Shown: positions 30,632 through 39,072, numbered from the stretch's first letter. The stretch: 48,760 bases of DNA from a virus (IMGVR_UViG_3300006162_000019:1-48760); one strand, 5' to 3'. Notes: a model not told the origin generated them from the sequence alone. Program-made: numbers and translations.

Positions 30632-33571
30632 TTAAGGCCCTGTACAATTCAGTGATGAATAAGTGTACGTGACACCAGTTCCAGCCGCTGAAGTGAAAGC
30701 CCTTGTATATTTCGCATTCATGTTTGGAATCAATATCACAGAAGTACCAACTCCAGATGGAGTCACTGTGTAAGTGCTTGTTGCCCAGTTGGAGTTGTCT
30801 TCAGAGAATTGGACAGCAATCGTTGGATTGGTTGTCGCAGCTGATTGTGAATAATAGAAAGCACCAGTGCTGCATCCTTCAGTGTACCAAGTTGATCCAG
30901 CAGACGAAGCTGTTGTTGGGACCATGGTTCGATCAAAAAGGTTGTAATGCTGTCCAGCTGCTACTTGAGAGCCCACCCGCCAAAGAGCCATCGTGAATGA
31001 TGGTGTGGTTCCACCAATCACACAAGAATATTCAAACCTGTTTCCAGAGTTTCGCAATAGCGGAGAAATCAGAGGAGTTGCAAGCACTCCAGTGACACGC
31101 TCAAAAGTGTAAACTGTTCTGGTGTAGTTCGCTGCCGAGTCGAGCGTTTCAATAATTGAGCAGTCCATCGTTTGTCCGGTTCCAGACGATGCAGTCACAG
31201 CCAATTCAAATGCTTGAGAAATTGCTCCAGCAGCAGGAGTGATTGCCAAAGTAAAGGTCGCGGTCTTTGCTACTGATGCCAAATCATTCACAGCGGCGTT
31301 CGTTGCTAAATTGTCAGATGCCACGTTTGTGACTGATGATACAGTCGAAACGGTGGTGACAGTTCCAGATGAAATGGTCGCTGTTGTTGATAAGTTTCCT
31401 GCGGTATTCTGGGCCACCTGAAAAACTGCTGGTGTCCAAGTGGTCTGAGAAAATCTTGAGAATGCTTGGATAGATCCACCAGTGATGGTTGTCACGATCC
31501 TAAGTCTCATGTAGTTGAAAGAAATTGGAAAAGTGTAAATCGATTGAGAGGCTGATGCTGTGATTGCTGTGGTGATCGGAGTACCAGTCAAAATCAATTG
31601 TGAATAAACTGGAATCGATTGGAAGTTCACGTTGTCGTTGGAGCCCTCAAATAGAAACGTGCCTGCGGTACCGGTCGAAGTGACCTGAACAGATCCAGAA
31701 TGAAATCCACCAACAAAAGTTGATGCTGTTCCTGAAGGATTGGTCAAAATATTATTTACAATTGCTGTTTGAGCAGACGCTCCTGTCACTGTCAAATCTG
31801 GAGTGTTTACGTTTGCAATAACTGTTTGCTGAGAAAGAGATCCATCAATCGCTACAGAAATAGTTCCAGAAGTAAACGCTGAAGCCCTCGCTCTGATGTT
31901 GGTGAATCCACCACCAGTGATTGAATAAGTGCCGTTTGTGGTGATGGTTGCAGTTTGTTGATAGGGCAAAATTGACGAAACGATATTGATTGGGAGCTGG
32001 GTCCAGTTGGAATCAGGAGTTTGGCCCTCAATAACTACTGTCGCCGACCAAGTGCCAGTGATAGAAAAGGTTGTGGTGTAAACACCCTGAGCAGAAATAG
32101 AAACAGTTCCACTGACTGCCGTGATGTTCCCTGTGTTTGTGATGTCAGTATTCTGAGCGCCAGTATTAGCTGCAATGGTGGTCAAATATCCAATCTCAGA
32201 GGTTTGATTCGCCGAGGTTGCGGCTCCAGACGGAAGCGGAAGTGATGCCGCCGAAACTGGTTGAGTCGCAGGAAAATTTGAAACGCTAACGCTTGGTGTT
32301 CCAGAGATAGTTGCAGAGACCGATCCACTTACAGGAACAGTCTGGTCAGAAGCAATATTGACTGCCAAAGAATTGGCGGTCGTTTTGGCTCCTAAAGTGG
32401 TTGGGAGCTGTCCAGAGATTTGAGTTTGTAAAGCACTTGTGGCCGCCCCAGATGGAAGTGGAAGGCTCGCTGCACTTACGGGTTGTGTGGCGGGAAAATT
32501 GCTCACACTTACAGAAGGTGTGCCAGAAATGGTAGCTGTGACTGGAATTGAAGATTGATCAGATGCTATCGTCACGGGCTTCGAATTTGCCATTGTCTTT
32601 TGACCAGTCACCGGAGTTGTATTGGTGGCAATAGTTGAAAGAGTGGCGTTTCCTGAAGTCTGAAGAGCTGAGTTTGCAGCACCACTTGGAAGTGGCAAAC
32701 TAGCAGCGCTCACCGGCTGTGTTGCTGGAAAATTCGAAACGGAAACAGAAGGAGTACCAGAGATCGTTGCTGTCACAGATCCGCTCACTGGAACTGTTTG
32801 ATCTGATGCTATATTAACAGGCAAAGAGTGAGCTGTCGTGGCAGCTCCTTGTGATGGTATATTGCCCGTGTTTGTGGCAATCGTTCCAAGTGAAGTCTGA
32901 GCTGTTGCTTGGTTTGCGGAGGTGGCAGCACCGCTTGGCAGAGCACTCGATGTCACAACTACGTTTTGACTTGAAGGAAAATTAGATACAGAAACACTTC
33001 CAGAAATTGGCTGGGTCACTGATGATCCATCAACCTTGATGCCGTTGGCAGAGGTTGTGATCTTTGAGTCAATACTTGCCTGATGAACTCCGTTAGCAGT
33101 TTCGGTTGTATTGATGGTTCCAAGGTCTGTGTGATTGGCCGACTTAAAAGCATTTAAATCGGAATCAATTTGAACTTGATTGGCCGCAGTCGCAGCAGGA
33201 CTCAATAAAGAAGTGAGAAGGCTATTGATGCCAAGTAAATCAGTATGGTTGGCAGACTTAAAACTCAGAAGGTCCGAATCAATAGTTGTCTGAAGGGCTG
33301 ATGTTGAGGCTCCTGTTGGCAATGTGAATGTCCAAGGAGCCTGACCTTGCTGGACCCACCATGAATTGGCTCCACCGCCATTAGGTGATCCTTGATTTGC
33401 TGACGAAGTACCACCACCAGGATTTTCTACATAAACTTTCAAAGCATCAGTGACGTTTCCGATTGGAGTTGCATCGGTGGCACCTTTTAGCTTTACGATT
33501 CCTGGAGGTGGGGTGTCAGCGATAGCGTAAAATGAAAACAGAATTGCCAACAAAATATATTTGAATTTCAT
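30632..33571 (-). CDS. Large repetitive surface protein with signal peptide
   Basis: A 979-residue protein. Residues 1-18 form a Sec signal (MKFKYILLAILFSFYAIA). Residues about 190-490 hold at least three copies of ISGTPSVSVSNFPATQPV followed by SAASLPLPSGA, joined by VNIASDQTVPVSG linkers that are common in phage virion proteins. The C-terminal part has several beta domains (TFSITGTWSATVVIEGQTP, FLFEGSNDNVNFQSIPVY) and paired cysteines near the end. ATG at 33571 follows GAGGAG and overlaps the previous stop. It is encoded among head genes, not tail genes, which makes a head fibre or exported protein possible. Confidence 0.75.
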   Translation of the reverse strand: MKFKYILLAILFSFYAIADTPPPGIVKLKGATDATPIGNVTDALKVYVENPGGGTSSANQGSPNGGGANSWWVQQGQAPWTFTLPTGASTSALQTTIDSDLLSFKSANHTDLLGINSLLTSLLSPAATAANQVQIDSDLNAFKSANHTDLGTINTTETANGVHQASIDSKITTSANGIKVDGSSVTQPISGSVSVSNFPSSQNVVVTSSALPSGAATSANQATAQTSLGTIATNTGNIPSQGAATTAHSLPVNIASDQTVPVSGSVTATISGTPSVSVSNFPATQPVSAASLPLPSGAANSALQTSGNATLSTIATNTTPVTGQKTMANSKPVTIASDQSSIPVTATISGTPSVSVSNFPATQPVSAASLPLPSGAATSALQTQISGQLPTTLGAKTTANSLAVNIASDQTVPVSGSVSATISGTPSVSVSNFPATQPVSAASLPLPSGAATSANQTSEIGYLTTIAANTGAQNTDITNTGNITAVSGTVSISAQGVYTTTFSITGTWSATVVIEGQTPDSNWTQLPINIVSSILPYQQTATITTNGTYSITGGGFTNIRARASAFTSGTISVAIDGSLSQQTVIANVNTPDLTVTGASAQTAIVNNILTNPSGTASTFVGGFHSGSVQVTSTGTAGTFLFEGSNDNVNFQSIPVYSQLILTGTPITTAITASASQSIYTFPISFNYMRLRIVTTITGGSIQAFSRFSQTTWTPAVFQVAQNTAGNLSTTATISSGTVTTVSTVSSVTNVASDNLATNAAVNDLASVAKTATFTLAITPAAGAISQAFELAVTASSGTGQTMDCSIIETLDSAANYTRTVYTFERVTGVLATPLISPLLRNSGNRFEYSCVIGGTTPSFTMALWRVGSQVAAGQHYNLFDRTMVPTTASSAGSTWYTEGCSTGAFYYSQSAATTNPTIAVQFSEDNSNWATSTYTVTPSGVGTSVILIPNMNAKYTRAFTSAAGTGVTYTYSSLNCTGP

Positions 33572-34152
33572 TTCTTTACTCCTCGAGTGCATTCCTTAAG
33601 GACGCTATTCCAAATGTCCTGTGGTGTCACTTCTTTTGTGCCTAGCGTGTGAGTGACGCTCATTGCTTTGGTGTCCATCGGCTTGCCTTTTTGCCAAGCA
33701 AAGTAAACGAGCTTTGAGCAATACCATTTTTTCATTTTGCCCCAACTTAATGAGAAATCATATTCATCACCAAGTTGCTTTTCCAAAAACTCAACCATGT
33801 CTGAAAGCTGCTCTTCTGTCCAATCAGGACCTTGGAGCCTTCCAAGACCAATTCCGTCTTTCATGAAACAAAACTTGGCAAGACTTAGTTTCCTGACTCC
33901 GTGAATTGAAGCCTCATAAACCATTCCGCCAATGTAAATGGCGGCGTGACCATAGAAAGATCCAGTGAGGATTTTCTCCATGATGTTTGATAGCTCCCAC
34001 TCAGTTCTGGTCACTAAGCAATCGCCATCTTTAATCATCCTTGCAATATCATTGTAATCAGCATCAACGATGATTGGTTCAGGTCTTGCGAACTTTGAAA
34101 TAAACCTCGTGATGTCTGCTGTTACATTGCTAAGGATTGATTTGAAGCTCAT
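33568..34152 (-). CDS. YiiX-like permuted NlpC/P60 cysteine hydrolase
   Basis: A 194-residue protein. His69 in SFYGHAAIYIGG precedes Cys145 in KKWYCSKLVYFAW, the circularly permuted order (His first, Cys later) of the YiiX/DUF830 group of papain-like hydrolases. Such enzymes cut peptide or amide bonds, in phages possibly in peptidoglycan. It could be an endolysin, a virion-associated wall enzyme, or a protease. Start and stop overlap neighbours by ATGA. No signal peptide. Confidence 0.8.
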   Translation of the reverse strand: MSFKSILSNVTADITRFISKFARPEPIIVDADYNDIARMIKDGDCLVTRTEWELSNIMEKILTGSFYGHAAIYIGGMVYEASIHGVRKLSLAKFCFMKDGIGLGRLQGPDWTEEQLSDMVEFLEKQLGDEYDFSLSWGKMKKWYCSKLVYFAWQKGKPMDTKAMSVTHTLGTKEVTPQDIWNSVLKECTRGVKK

Positions 34153-34721
34153 AATTTCTCTTGTGCCATTTTCAGATTTTCGATCTCTTGTTTGATCTTG
34201 ACCTGCTTGCCAGAGATGTCATCTGGATCAAGCTTTTTGTATTGTTTGAGTTCTGCCTCAAGATGTTCGATCTTTTCTTTGTCGGCACCTTTTTTAGCTT
34301 CAAGACGTTTCATCCTTCGCTCGATCTCATCAGCAGCTTTGCCAGGCTCACTTGTTGAAAGTCTTTGTGGTTCAGTGGCGTGTGGATCAAAAGCGGTATC
34401 ATCCCCACCTTTTTCAGAACCAGTCATTTGTTTTTTGTCTTCCATTTTAAGTCCTTTCGTATCATCAATAATGTCTTTTGCTGCTTCTTTGGCCTTCCAA
34501 ATATCTTTAAAAGGGCCGTGATATTTTCCAGAGACTTCTGGAACAGCAACAAAGAATTGTTTTTCATCAGTTACAACTTGGAAGGATTTTCCTTCATAAT
34601 TTTCCTTGTAGACTGATCTCATTTTCTCCGCCATGTGTTTACTTTCCTTGTCCCATCGTTTTGCAATTTCTGGTTCGTTAACATGCATCCAACCGCGCTG
34701 CTTATCAGAAGCGTACGGCAT
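34149..34721 (-). CDS. Charged coiled-coil protein, 190 residues
   Basis: Begins MPYASDKQRGWMHVNEPEI, a motif (S-x-x-QR-WM...P-E-I-A-K-R-W) seen at the start of many phage proteins of unknown function. A disordered middle and a long lysine/glutamate coiled coil follow (RRMKRLEAKKGADKEK). The start shares bases with the previous stop in TAATG. Possibly a virion or scaffold-like component. Confidence 0.75.
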   Translation of the reverse strand: MPYASDKQRGWMHVNEPEIAKRWDKESKHMAEKMRSVYKENYEGKSFQVVTDEKQFFVAVPEVSGKYHGPFKDIWKAKEAAKDIIDDTKGLKMEDKKQMTGSEKGGDDTAFDPHATEPQRLSTSEPGKAADEIERRMKRLEAKKGADKEKIEHLEAELKQYKKLDPDDISGKQVKIKQEIENLKMAQEKL

Positions 34722-35404
34722 TAGAATTCACTCCGAAGTTGAATCATTTTCTTTAAAAGTTTTTCGCAATCATCAACAATAGTTTTTGCTTCACTTTCAC
34801 TCAGACCTTCTTCGGAAGCATAATCAATGTATTGCTCTGCCTTGTGCTCGATGTTGGCATAAGCGGTATGAACTTGTCTGGCGAGTGTTGTTAGGTTTTG
34901 AATCCTGCGAACAGTCTCTTTAGAAATCCCATCGCCTTCATTCTTTTTAGCGAGGTGTTTCATTTTCTTTTCAATTCGCTTATCAAGATCATTTGAGTTC
35001 ATTTTTTTGCCTTTCTTGAGTCCATGCTCGTTACGATAAAACTTGTCTTCACTATCAGTTGGAAATTGATCCTTCATCGGCTTGATACCGATATTGAAGT
35101 GACGCTCTGTCTCATCAACCTCATCAAGCATTTCTTGATCGCTTGCGATTCCAGCGGCCGCTAAAGACTTCTGAACTGGAGCCTTATACATAGACGGGAG
35201 CTGGGCTGTGTCTGCTAGGTCGTCGTGCTTGGCTTGGTTGAATGAGGCATCGGTTTTTTTGCCAGGTGATTCTTCAAAGGCTGGTGGCGAGAATTGATCG
35301 GTGAAAACGTCAAGCTTTGACATTCTGGATTCGATCTCTTTTAGGGCATCGCCAGCTTGTCTAGTCCAGCCGCCAGCGAATCCGTCTGATAATTTTTTTG
35401 CCAT
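34721..35404 (-). CDS. Hypothetical helical protein downstream of terminase, 227 residues
   Basis: Charged, helical, no recognised domain. A LKKGKKMNSNDLDKRIEKKM basic helix and an acidic C-terminus are visible. It follows TerL in the packaging-head operon after a 39-bp gap. ATG at 35404 has AAAGGC upstream. A role in packaging or head assembly is only positional inference. Confidence 0.75.
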   Translation of the reverse strand: MAKKLSDGFAGGWTRQAGDALKEIESRMSKLDVFTDQFSPPAFEESPGKKTDASFNQAKHDDLADTAQLPSMYKAPVQKSLAAAGIASDQEMLDEVDETERHFNIGIKPMKDQFPTDSEDKFYRNEHGLKKGKKMNSNDLDKRIEKKMKHLAKKNEGDGISKETVRRIQNLTTLARQVHTAYANIEHKAEQYIDYASEEGLSESEAKTIVDDCEKLLKKMIQLRSEF

Positions 35405-35443
35405 CGCCTTTGATCCTATTAGCTAAAAAAGACCCATGCAAGC

Positions 35444-36925
35444 CTAGAAAATTGTCCCTGATCCATGTCCAGAGAGAGGCATCCTTAGTATTCCACCTTT
35501 TCTCAACTCATCAAGGGCTTGGCTTGTTGCGTCCACTTGGTCATCGTTTGCTCCCGCAGGAAAATCACACAACTCTTTTACGTAGTCTCTCACCCAAGGA
35601 GCAATTTGTGGATCGGGCAAATAGACATTCCTTGATTCAAAGTCAGGGCTTACAGCGTTCAATCTTGCCACCTTATCGCCACGCGGTTCAATCTCAATAA
35701 GTCCAGAGATGGTGTCTTTTAAAGTTTGGACGATAGCCGGACCATTGGCTTTACTTTCGATCAGTTTTTTATGGGCCTGTGGATATTGCTTGGAGACTTC
35801 GATCAGTTTTTGAAGAGCGATCGGAAAAGAGAATCGTCCGCGGACTTGATGGACTAAGTATTTGTTGGCTCCGGTGACACCCCAAACTTGTCCGACTGTG
35901 AAGTCTGAAGTGGTCTTGTCCTTGGTGGCAAAATCCCAAGACTGAATCATCCGATCAAATCTCTGCGGAAGTGCCATGTAGTATTGGATTTGATCGGCCT
36001 TCACGATGTTACCACCTTCAACAGTGGGCTCTTGCTGCCAAAGTGAGTACCAGTCCCGAAGTCCCATCGATTTAATTTTCATCAGGTTTTCGTGATTGAA
36101 CTTATCCTTCCAAAGCGGCTCATTCAGCTCTCGTGGATCAATTGGATTTTTGTCATTTTCTTTGATCGCTGGAAGGCTCACGACAGTCCATTGGTCGGCG
36201 GTCTTATCATTCTCAGCCAAGCGAAGAAGTCTGCTCGCTAAATCATCATCGTGCCACCTTGTGAGCGTGATGAGGATTGATCCCTCACCCTCCATCCTTG
36301 TGCGGAGCGTTGAGGTGTAGAAATTCCAAAGTGTCTCACGAAAGACCTTTGAGTCAGCATCTTCACGATTCTTGATTGGGTCATCTATCAGGGCCCAGTT
36401 CGCTCCACGGCCGGTGAAGGAGCCTCCAACACCGCTTGATTTGTAACTTCCAGTGTACCAGGACCAAAGCTTGTCTGGGTGCTGATAGGGAACAATCTCG
36501 TGCTCAGATCGCGTACGAGAATACTTGCTGCTGCTATTTTGGGCAATTCTGACAGTTGGGAACAGTTTTTGGTACTCTGGAGTCTCCATGATCCGCTGAA
36601 CGTCCACTGTCATGTCTCCGGCCAGCTCCGCATTGTAAGACACCGCCAGGATTTCATCGTTCGGGTATCGGCCGTGAATCAGGGCCGGTAGTCGCCTAGA
36701 CGTAAGCTCAGACTTTCCATGCCTTGGTGGTTGAAAGATCATAAGCCTTCGGATTTCTTTATTTAAAAACTTGTCAAGATAGTTACAGGTGAGCTCATGG
36801 TGCCAGTTCACCTTGTATCCAGGGAATGTGAATTTGGTGAACTCGAGCAAATTCTTTTTTGCCCTCAGTTCAAACAGTTTCCTTCTGACCTGGAGTTCGC
36901 GGAGCAGAATCTCATTCTTTGTCAT
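35444..36925 (-). CDS. terL: Terminase large subunit
   Basis: A 493-residue packaging motor. ATPase: Walker A QPPRHGKSE at residues 65-73, Walker B NWALIDDP with Asp181-Asp182. Nuclease: Asp331 in QSWDFATKDKTTSDFTVGQ and the C-terminal NDDQVDATSQAL, the RNase H-like metal site of the Terminase_6C group. ATG at 36925 overlaps the small subunit stop as ATGA. It packages the concatemer through the portal. All key residues are present. Confidence 0.95.
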   Translation of the reverse strand: MTKNEILLRELQVRRKLFELRAKKNLLEFTKFTFPGYKVNWHHELTCNYLDKFLNKEIRRLMIFQPPRHGKSELTSRRLPALIHGRYPNDEILAVSYNAELAGDMTVDVQRIMETPEYQKLFPTVRIAQNSSSKYSRTRSEHEIVPYQHPDKLWSWYTGSYKSSGVGGSFTGRGANWALIDDPIKNREDADSKVFRETLWNFYTSTLRTRMEGEGSILITLTRWHDDDLASRLLRLAENDKTADQWTVVSLPAIKENDKNPIDPRELNEPLWKDKFNHENLMKIKSMGLRDWYSLWQQEPTVEGGNIVKADQIQYYMALPQRFDRMIQSWDFATKDKTTSDFTVGQVWGVTGANKYLVHQVRGRFSFPIALQKLIEVSKQYPQAHKKLIESKANGPAIVQTLKDTISGLIEIEPRGDKVARLNAVSPDFESRNVYLPDPQIAPWVRDYVKELCDFPAGANDDQVDATSQALDELRKGGILRMPLSGHGSGTIF

Positions 36926-37358
36926 CGCGCAATTTTCTCAGCTCCTCAAGTTCAGCCAATAGCTCTTCTTCAGTCTGAGCCACTTCCTTCACCCCAATTG
37001 TACCGGTCACCTCAAGCTTCGAAGCCTTCACAAAAGCCTCTTGCGTATCACACCAGTACATCATCAGCCTCTCACTTGGTGGCTGTTCGGCCTTTAGTAG
37101 CTTGCCATTCTTGTCATAAACGGCCTCTCGTCCAAATGCTGAATCGTAAAGGGTTTTAAAGACTTTTAACTTGCTGCGTGATCGACCACTGTTAAGTGTT
37201 TGGCGCAAAGTTTCATCAGATGCGAGCATCTCTTGGAAGGTGGGTCTGGATATTCCCAAGACTGTTGCCATGTCCTCTTGTGGAAGTCTGATTGCTGCCA
37301 GATTTTCCAGCATCTTAAGCATTTCGGGTGTGAATTTGACTTTACGTTTTCGTGGCAT
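36912..37358 (-). CDS. terS: Terminase small subunit
   Basis: A 148-residue DNA-recognition subunit. The helix-turn-helix is visible: LPQEDMATVLGISRPTFQEM at residues 35-54, followed by helices (KVFKTLYDSAFGREAVY) for oligomerisation. It binds the packaging site and feeds DNA to TerL, whose gene overlaps its end. ATG at 37358 follows AAAGGGA. Upstream lies a short region with repeats likely controlling late transcription. Confidence 0.87.
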   Translation of the reverse strand: MPRKRKVKFTPEMLKMLENLAAIRLPQEDMATVLGISRPTFQEMLASDETLRQTLNSGRSRSKLKVFKTLYDSAFGREAVYDKNGKLLKAEQPPSERLMMYWCDTQEAFVKASKLEVTGTIGVKEVAQTEEELLAELEELRKLRDDKE

Positions 37359-37427
37359 TTTGTGTCCCTTTTGTACCTATTTTAGGTATTTTTCGGCGGA
37401 ATGAAAGCTGAACTGTACCTATTTGGT
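37359..37427 (-). promoter_or_regulatory. Possible late control region with AAATAGGTACA repeats and a palindrome
   Basis: The gap before the terminase gene holds two copies of AAATAGGTACA (minus-strand sense; 37372-37382 and 37414-37424) spaced 42 bp, four helical turns. The copy nearer the gene is half of a palindrome TACCTAAAATAGGTA. A TAAAAT box lies inside the palindrome. The layout suggests a regulator-controlled promoter or operator for the packaging-structural operon. Confidence 0.45.
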
Positions 37428-37886
37428 TCAATATCCGTCAATTTTGATGATCGTTAGCACCACATCCATAAATCCTGGATGGTCTGTGTTTAAGGCCTTT
37501 TTGTGAAATTTTCCCTGCCAGAAGTAGCAATCATCGATTCCTAGGACTTCAGCCAAGGCATCGTGGGCTATCTTGATACGATTTGAGGTGTCGTTTCGTT
37601 TTGGGTGGCTGGGCTTTTGTTTGGTGGGCTTTGTGAGAATTTTCTCTTTTGGAAACGAAAAGTAGAGATCAACCTGCAGAGCATGGCCTTTTTGGATCCG
37701 AATAGTGAGGTCTCGGGCAAGGCCCAATTGTCTCGGATTGATAAGGCACCAGTGCTTTATCGCCCCTTCAAAGGTGGTATAGTCCTTGGTCTTGAATCTG
37801 CGCCTTGTCCTGAAGTCGGTCCCGTAGGCCGCATTGACACTCGGTGGGATTGGAAGGTCTTTTATGGTCGCGGTGAGTCCTTCCAT
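37428..37886 (-). CDS. rusA: RusA-like Holliday junction resolvase
   Basis: A 152-residue RusA-family endonuclease, resolving branched DNA before packaging or in recombination. Features: LPIPPSVNAAYGT near the N-terminus, then KRNDTSNRIKIAHDALAEVL followed by GIDDCYFWQGKFHKK, which carry the acidic residues (Asp in RND, HDAL, and the DD pair) of the active site. The start overlaps the previous stop as TAATG. Resolvases next to terminase are common in phages. Confidence 0.9.
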   Translation of the reverse strand: MEGLTATIKDLPIPPSVNAAYGTDFRTRRRFKTKDYTTFEGAIKHWCLINPRQLGLARDLTIRIQKGHALQVDLYFSFPKEKILTKPTKQKPSHPKRNDTSNRIKIAHDALAEVLGIDDCYFWQGKFHKKALNTDHPGFMDVVLTIIKIDGY

Positions 37887-38212
37887 TATCTGGCTCTGAT
37901 TGGAGTGAGTGGGGCTTTCATGCGGTCTTGGATTTCGTTTAAGAGTTCTTCTGTGATGTCCTCACCGAATTTGTCTTTGAAGAGCTGGGCGATCTTTGTG
38001 ACGGCTTGTTTCATGTCCATTCCAGAAATCATGTAGGCATCCACCGCGTCGATTGGCTTCATTTTCATTCTTGGTGGTTCGTTTAGGATTTTTGCACGAA
38101 GTATGGCGGATTCGGCTTTTGCCTTGAGTCTTCTTTGAAGAAGTCTTTTCAAGGCCTTTTCTCTTCGTTCTGTGTAACGTCTGTTTTCGCGATTGGGTGT
38201 GGCAGTTCCCAT
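37886..38212 (-). CDS. Hypothetical basic helical protein, 108 residues
   Basis: Lysine/arginine-rich N-terminus (ENRRYTERREKALKRLLQRR), then a helical acidic part. Not recognised. The ATG at 38212 has AAAGGAG six bases upstream; a longer reading would run into the tRNA and is rejected. It lies between tRNA-Asn and RusA and could bind nucleic acid, which is inference from charge. Confidence 0.75.
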   Translation of the reverse strand: MGTATPNRENRRYTERREKALKRLLQRRLKAKAESAILRAKILNEPPRMKMKPIDAVDAYMISGMDMKQAVTKIAQLFKDKFGEDITEELLNEIQDRMKAPLTPIRAR

Positions 38213-38230
38213 TTGTGGCTCCTTTTGAGA

Positions 38231-38306
38231 TGGCTGGACAAGTTGGACTCGAACCAACGACCTTTCCGTTAACAGCGGAATGCACTACCAACTGTGCTAC
38301 TGTCCA
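38231..38306 (-). tRNA. tRNA-Asn (anticodon GUU)
   Basis: A complete 76-nt cloverleaf. The acceptor stem TGGACAG pairs with TTGTCCA (one G-U), D stem GCAC/GTGC, anticodon stem TTCCG/CGGAA with loop CTGTTAA (anticodon GTT), T stem GTTGG/CCAAC with loop TTCGAGT, discriminator G and an encoded CCA. GUU is one of the four queuosine-site anticodons, of interest in a phage carrying 7-deazaguanine genes. Confidence 0.96.
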
Positions 38307-38343
38307 ACATTTAATTTATTTCTCATTCGGCCCGTGTTGCTTG

Positions 38344-38541
38344 TCAAACTTTTCCGAGCAATTGATTCTCAACTATGCTTCTGATGAAGTTGAGTTCACG
38401 CCGTTTTTCTTGAATTTGTTTCATGACTCTAGCATGGGCAGCGTGATAGTTTTCGTTTCGGTCTAATTGCTCTTCCAAGTCTTGGATCTCGACTAACAAT
38501 TCATTGGCACGATCAAGAAGTTTGCCTCGTTTTGTTTCCAT
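38344..38541 (-). CDS. Small coiled-coil protein, 65 residues
   Basis: METKRGKLLDRANELL onward, an almost continuous heptad coiled coil. Not recognised. ATG at 38541 lacks a strong ribosome site. Near tRNA-Asn and a small Zn-finger-like gene. About 36 bp between it and the tRNA hold nothing visible. Confidence 0.6.
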   Translation of the reverse strand: METKRGKLLDRANELLVEIQDLEEQLDRNENYHAAHARVMKQIQEKRRELNFIRSIVENQLLGKV

Positions 38542-38590
38542 CTTGTCAATAGTATCTGCGATGTGTCGTTTTGATGCAATAGCTAATTTG

Positions 38591-38767
38591 TTAGGATTTT
38601 AGGCGGTGTTTGTTTGGTCTCTTTGGGTTGTGCTCGAAGAGCGATTTGCAGAGCTGGGAACAGTTTTTTGATTTCGAGTTTTTAGTCACACGAAAGGTTT
38701 GATCGCAGGTTGCGCACTTTCTTCGGATGAGAGTTATTTGGGGCGGCTTTTGATCTTTTTGTTCCAC
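38591..38767 (-). CDS. Small Zn-finger-like protein, 58 residues (GTG start)
   Basis: A frame too short for usual cut-offs, overlapping the HNH gene end by 34 bp. It reads MEQKDQKPPQITLIRRKCAT and on to CDQTF, then KNCSQLCKSLF: a CxxC plus CxxxC arrangement like the treble-clef/zinc-ribbon proteins common in phages. The basic composition suggests nucleic-acid binding. The GTG at 38767 lacks a clear ribosome site, so coupling to HNH translation is assumed. Alternative frames here do not give a sensible protein. Confidence 0.55.
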   Translation of the reverse strand: MEQKDQKPPQITLIRRKCATCDQTFRVTKNSKSKNCSQLCKSLFEHNPKRPNKHRLKS

Positions 38768-39072
38768 TCTGGGGCATCTTTCTCAACCTGTTCGTTATAC
38801 GAATTAAAGCTGCCAAGGTGTCCAATTGCGAGATGGCAATTAATTCCGTTGTCGTCATCTTCGCACAAAGTAATGAAGTTGGTTGGGTCAAGTTCGAGAT
38901 CAGGATGTAGGTGGAACGGCCTGATATGATGTACATTGAGCTTCCTGGTGCCATCACAGACAGCGCATCTTGGATACGTTTGTAAAAATTCTCTTCTAAC
39001 TGATGGCCATTTTCCAGACCTTGGATGTGCTTTTTCAATTTTCCTCTGGACCAGTTGGTGTTTTTTGTTCAT
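38734..39072 (-). CDS. HNH endonuclease
   Basis: A 112-residue HNH nuclease: CAVCDGTRKLNVHHIRPF gives the zinc CxxC and the catalytic HH, then LDPTNFITLC and INCHLAIGH complete the His-Asn-His set and second zinc pair. HNH proteins close to terminase often assist cohesive-end cleavage in packaging; a free-standing homing enzyme is an alternative. ATG at 39072 follows GGGGT. Confidence 0.87.
   Translation of the reverse strand: MNKKHQLVQRKIEKAHPRSGKWPSVRREFLQTYPRCAVCDGTRKLNVHHIRPFHLHPDLELDPTNFITLCEDDDNGINCHLAIGHLGSFNSYNEQVEKDAPEWNKKIKSRPK

Noticed and set aside
32200-32860. Possible CRISPR-like repeat pattern
   Set aside because: The repeats are coding, long and diverged in DNA, without regular spacers.
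37962-38291. 109-codon frame running through the tRNA gene
   Set aside because: It crosses tRNA-Asn and is out of frame with the better basic helical gene with its own ribosome site.
38682-39038. 118-codon frame overlapping the HNH gene
   Set aside because: It is out of frame with the clear HNH motif and has no recognisable motif of its own.
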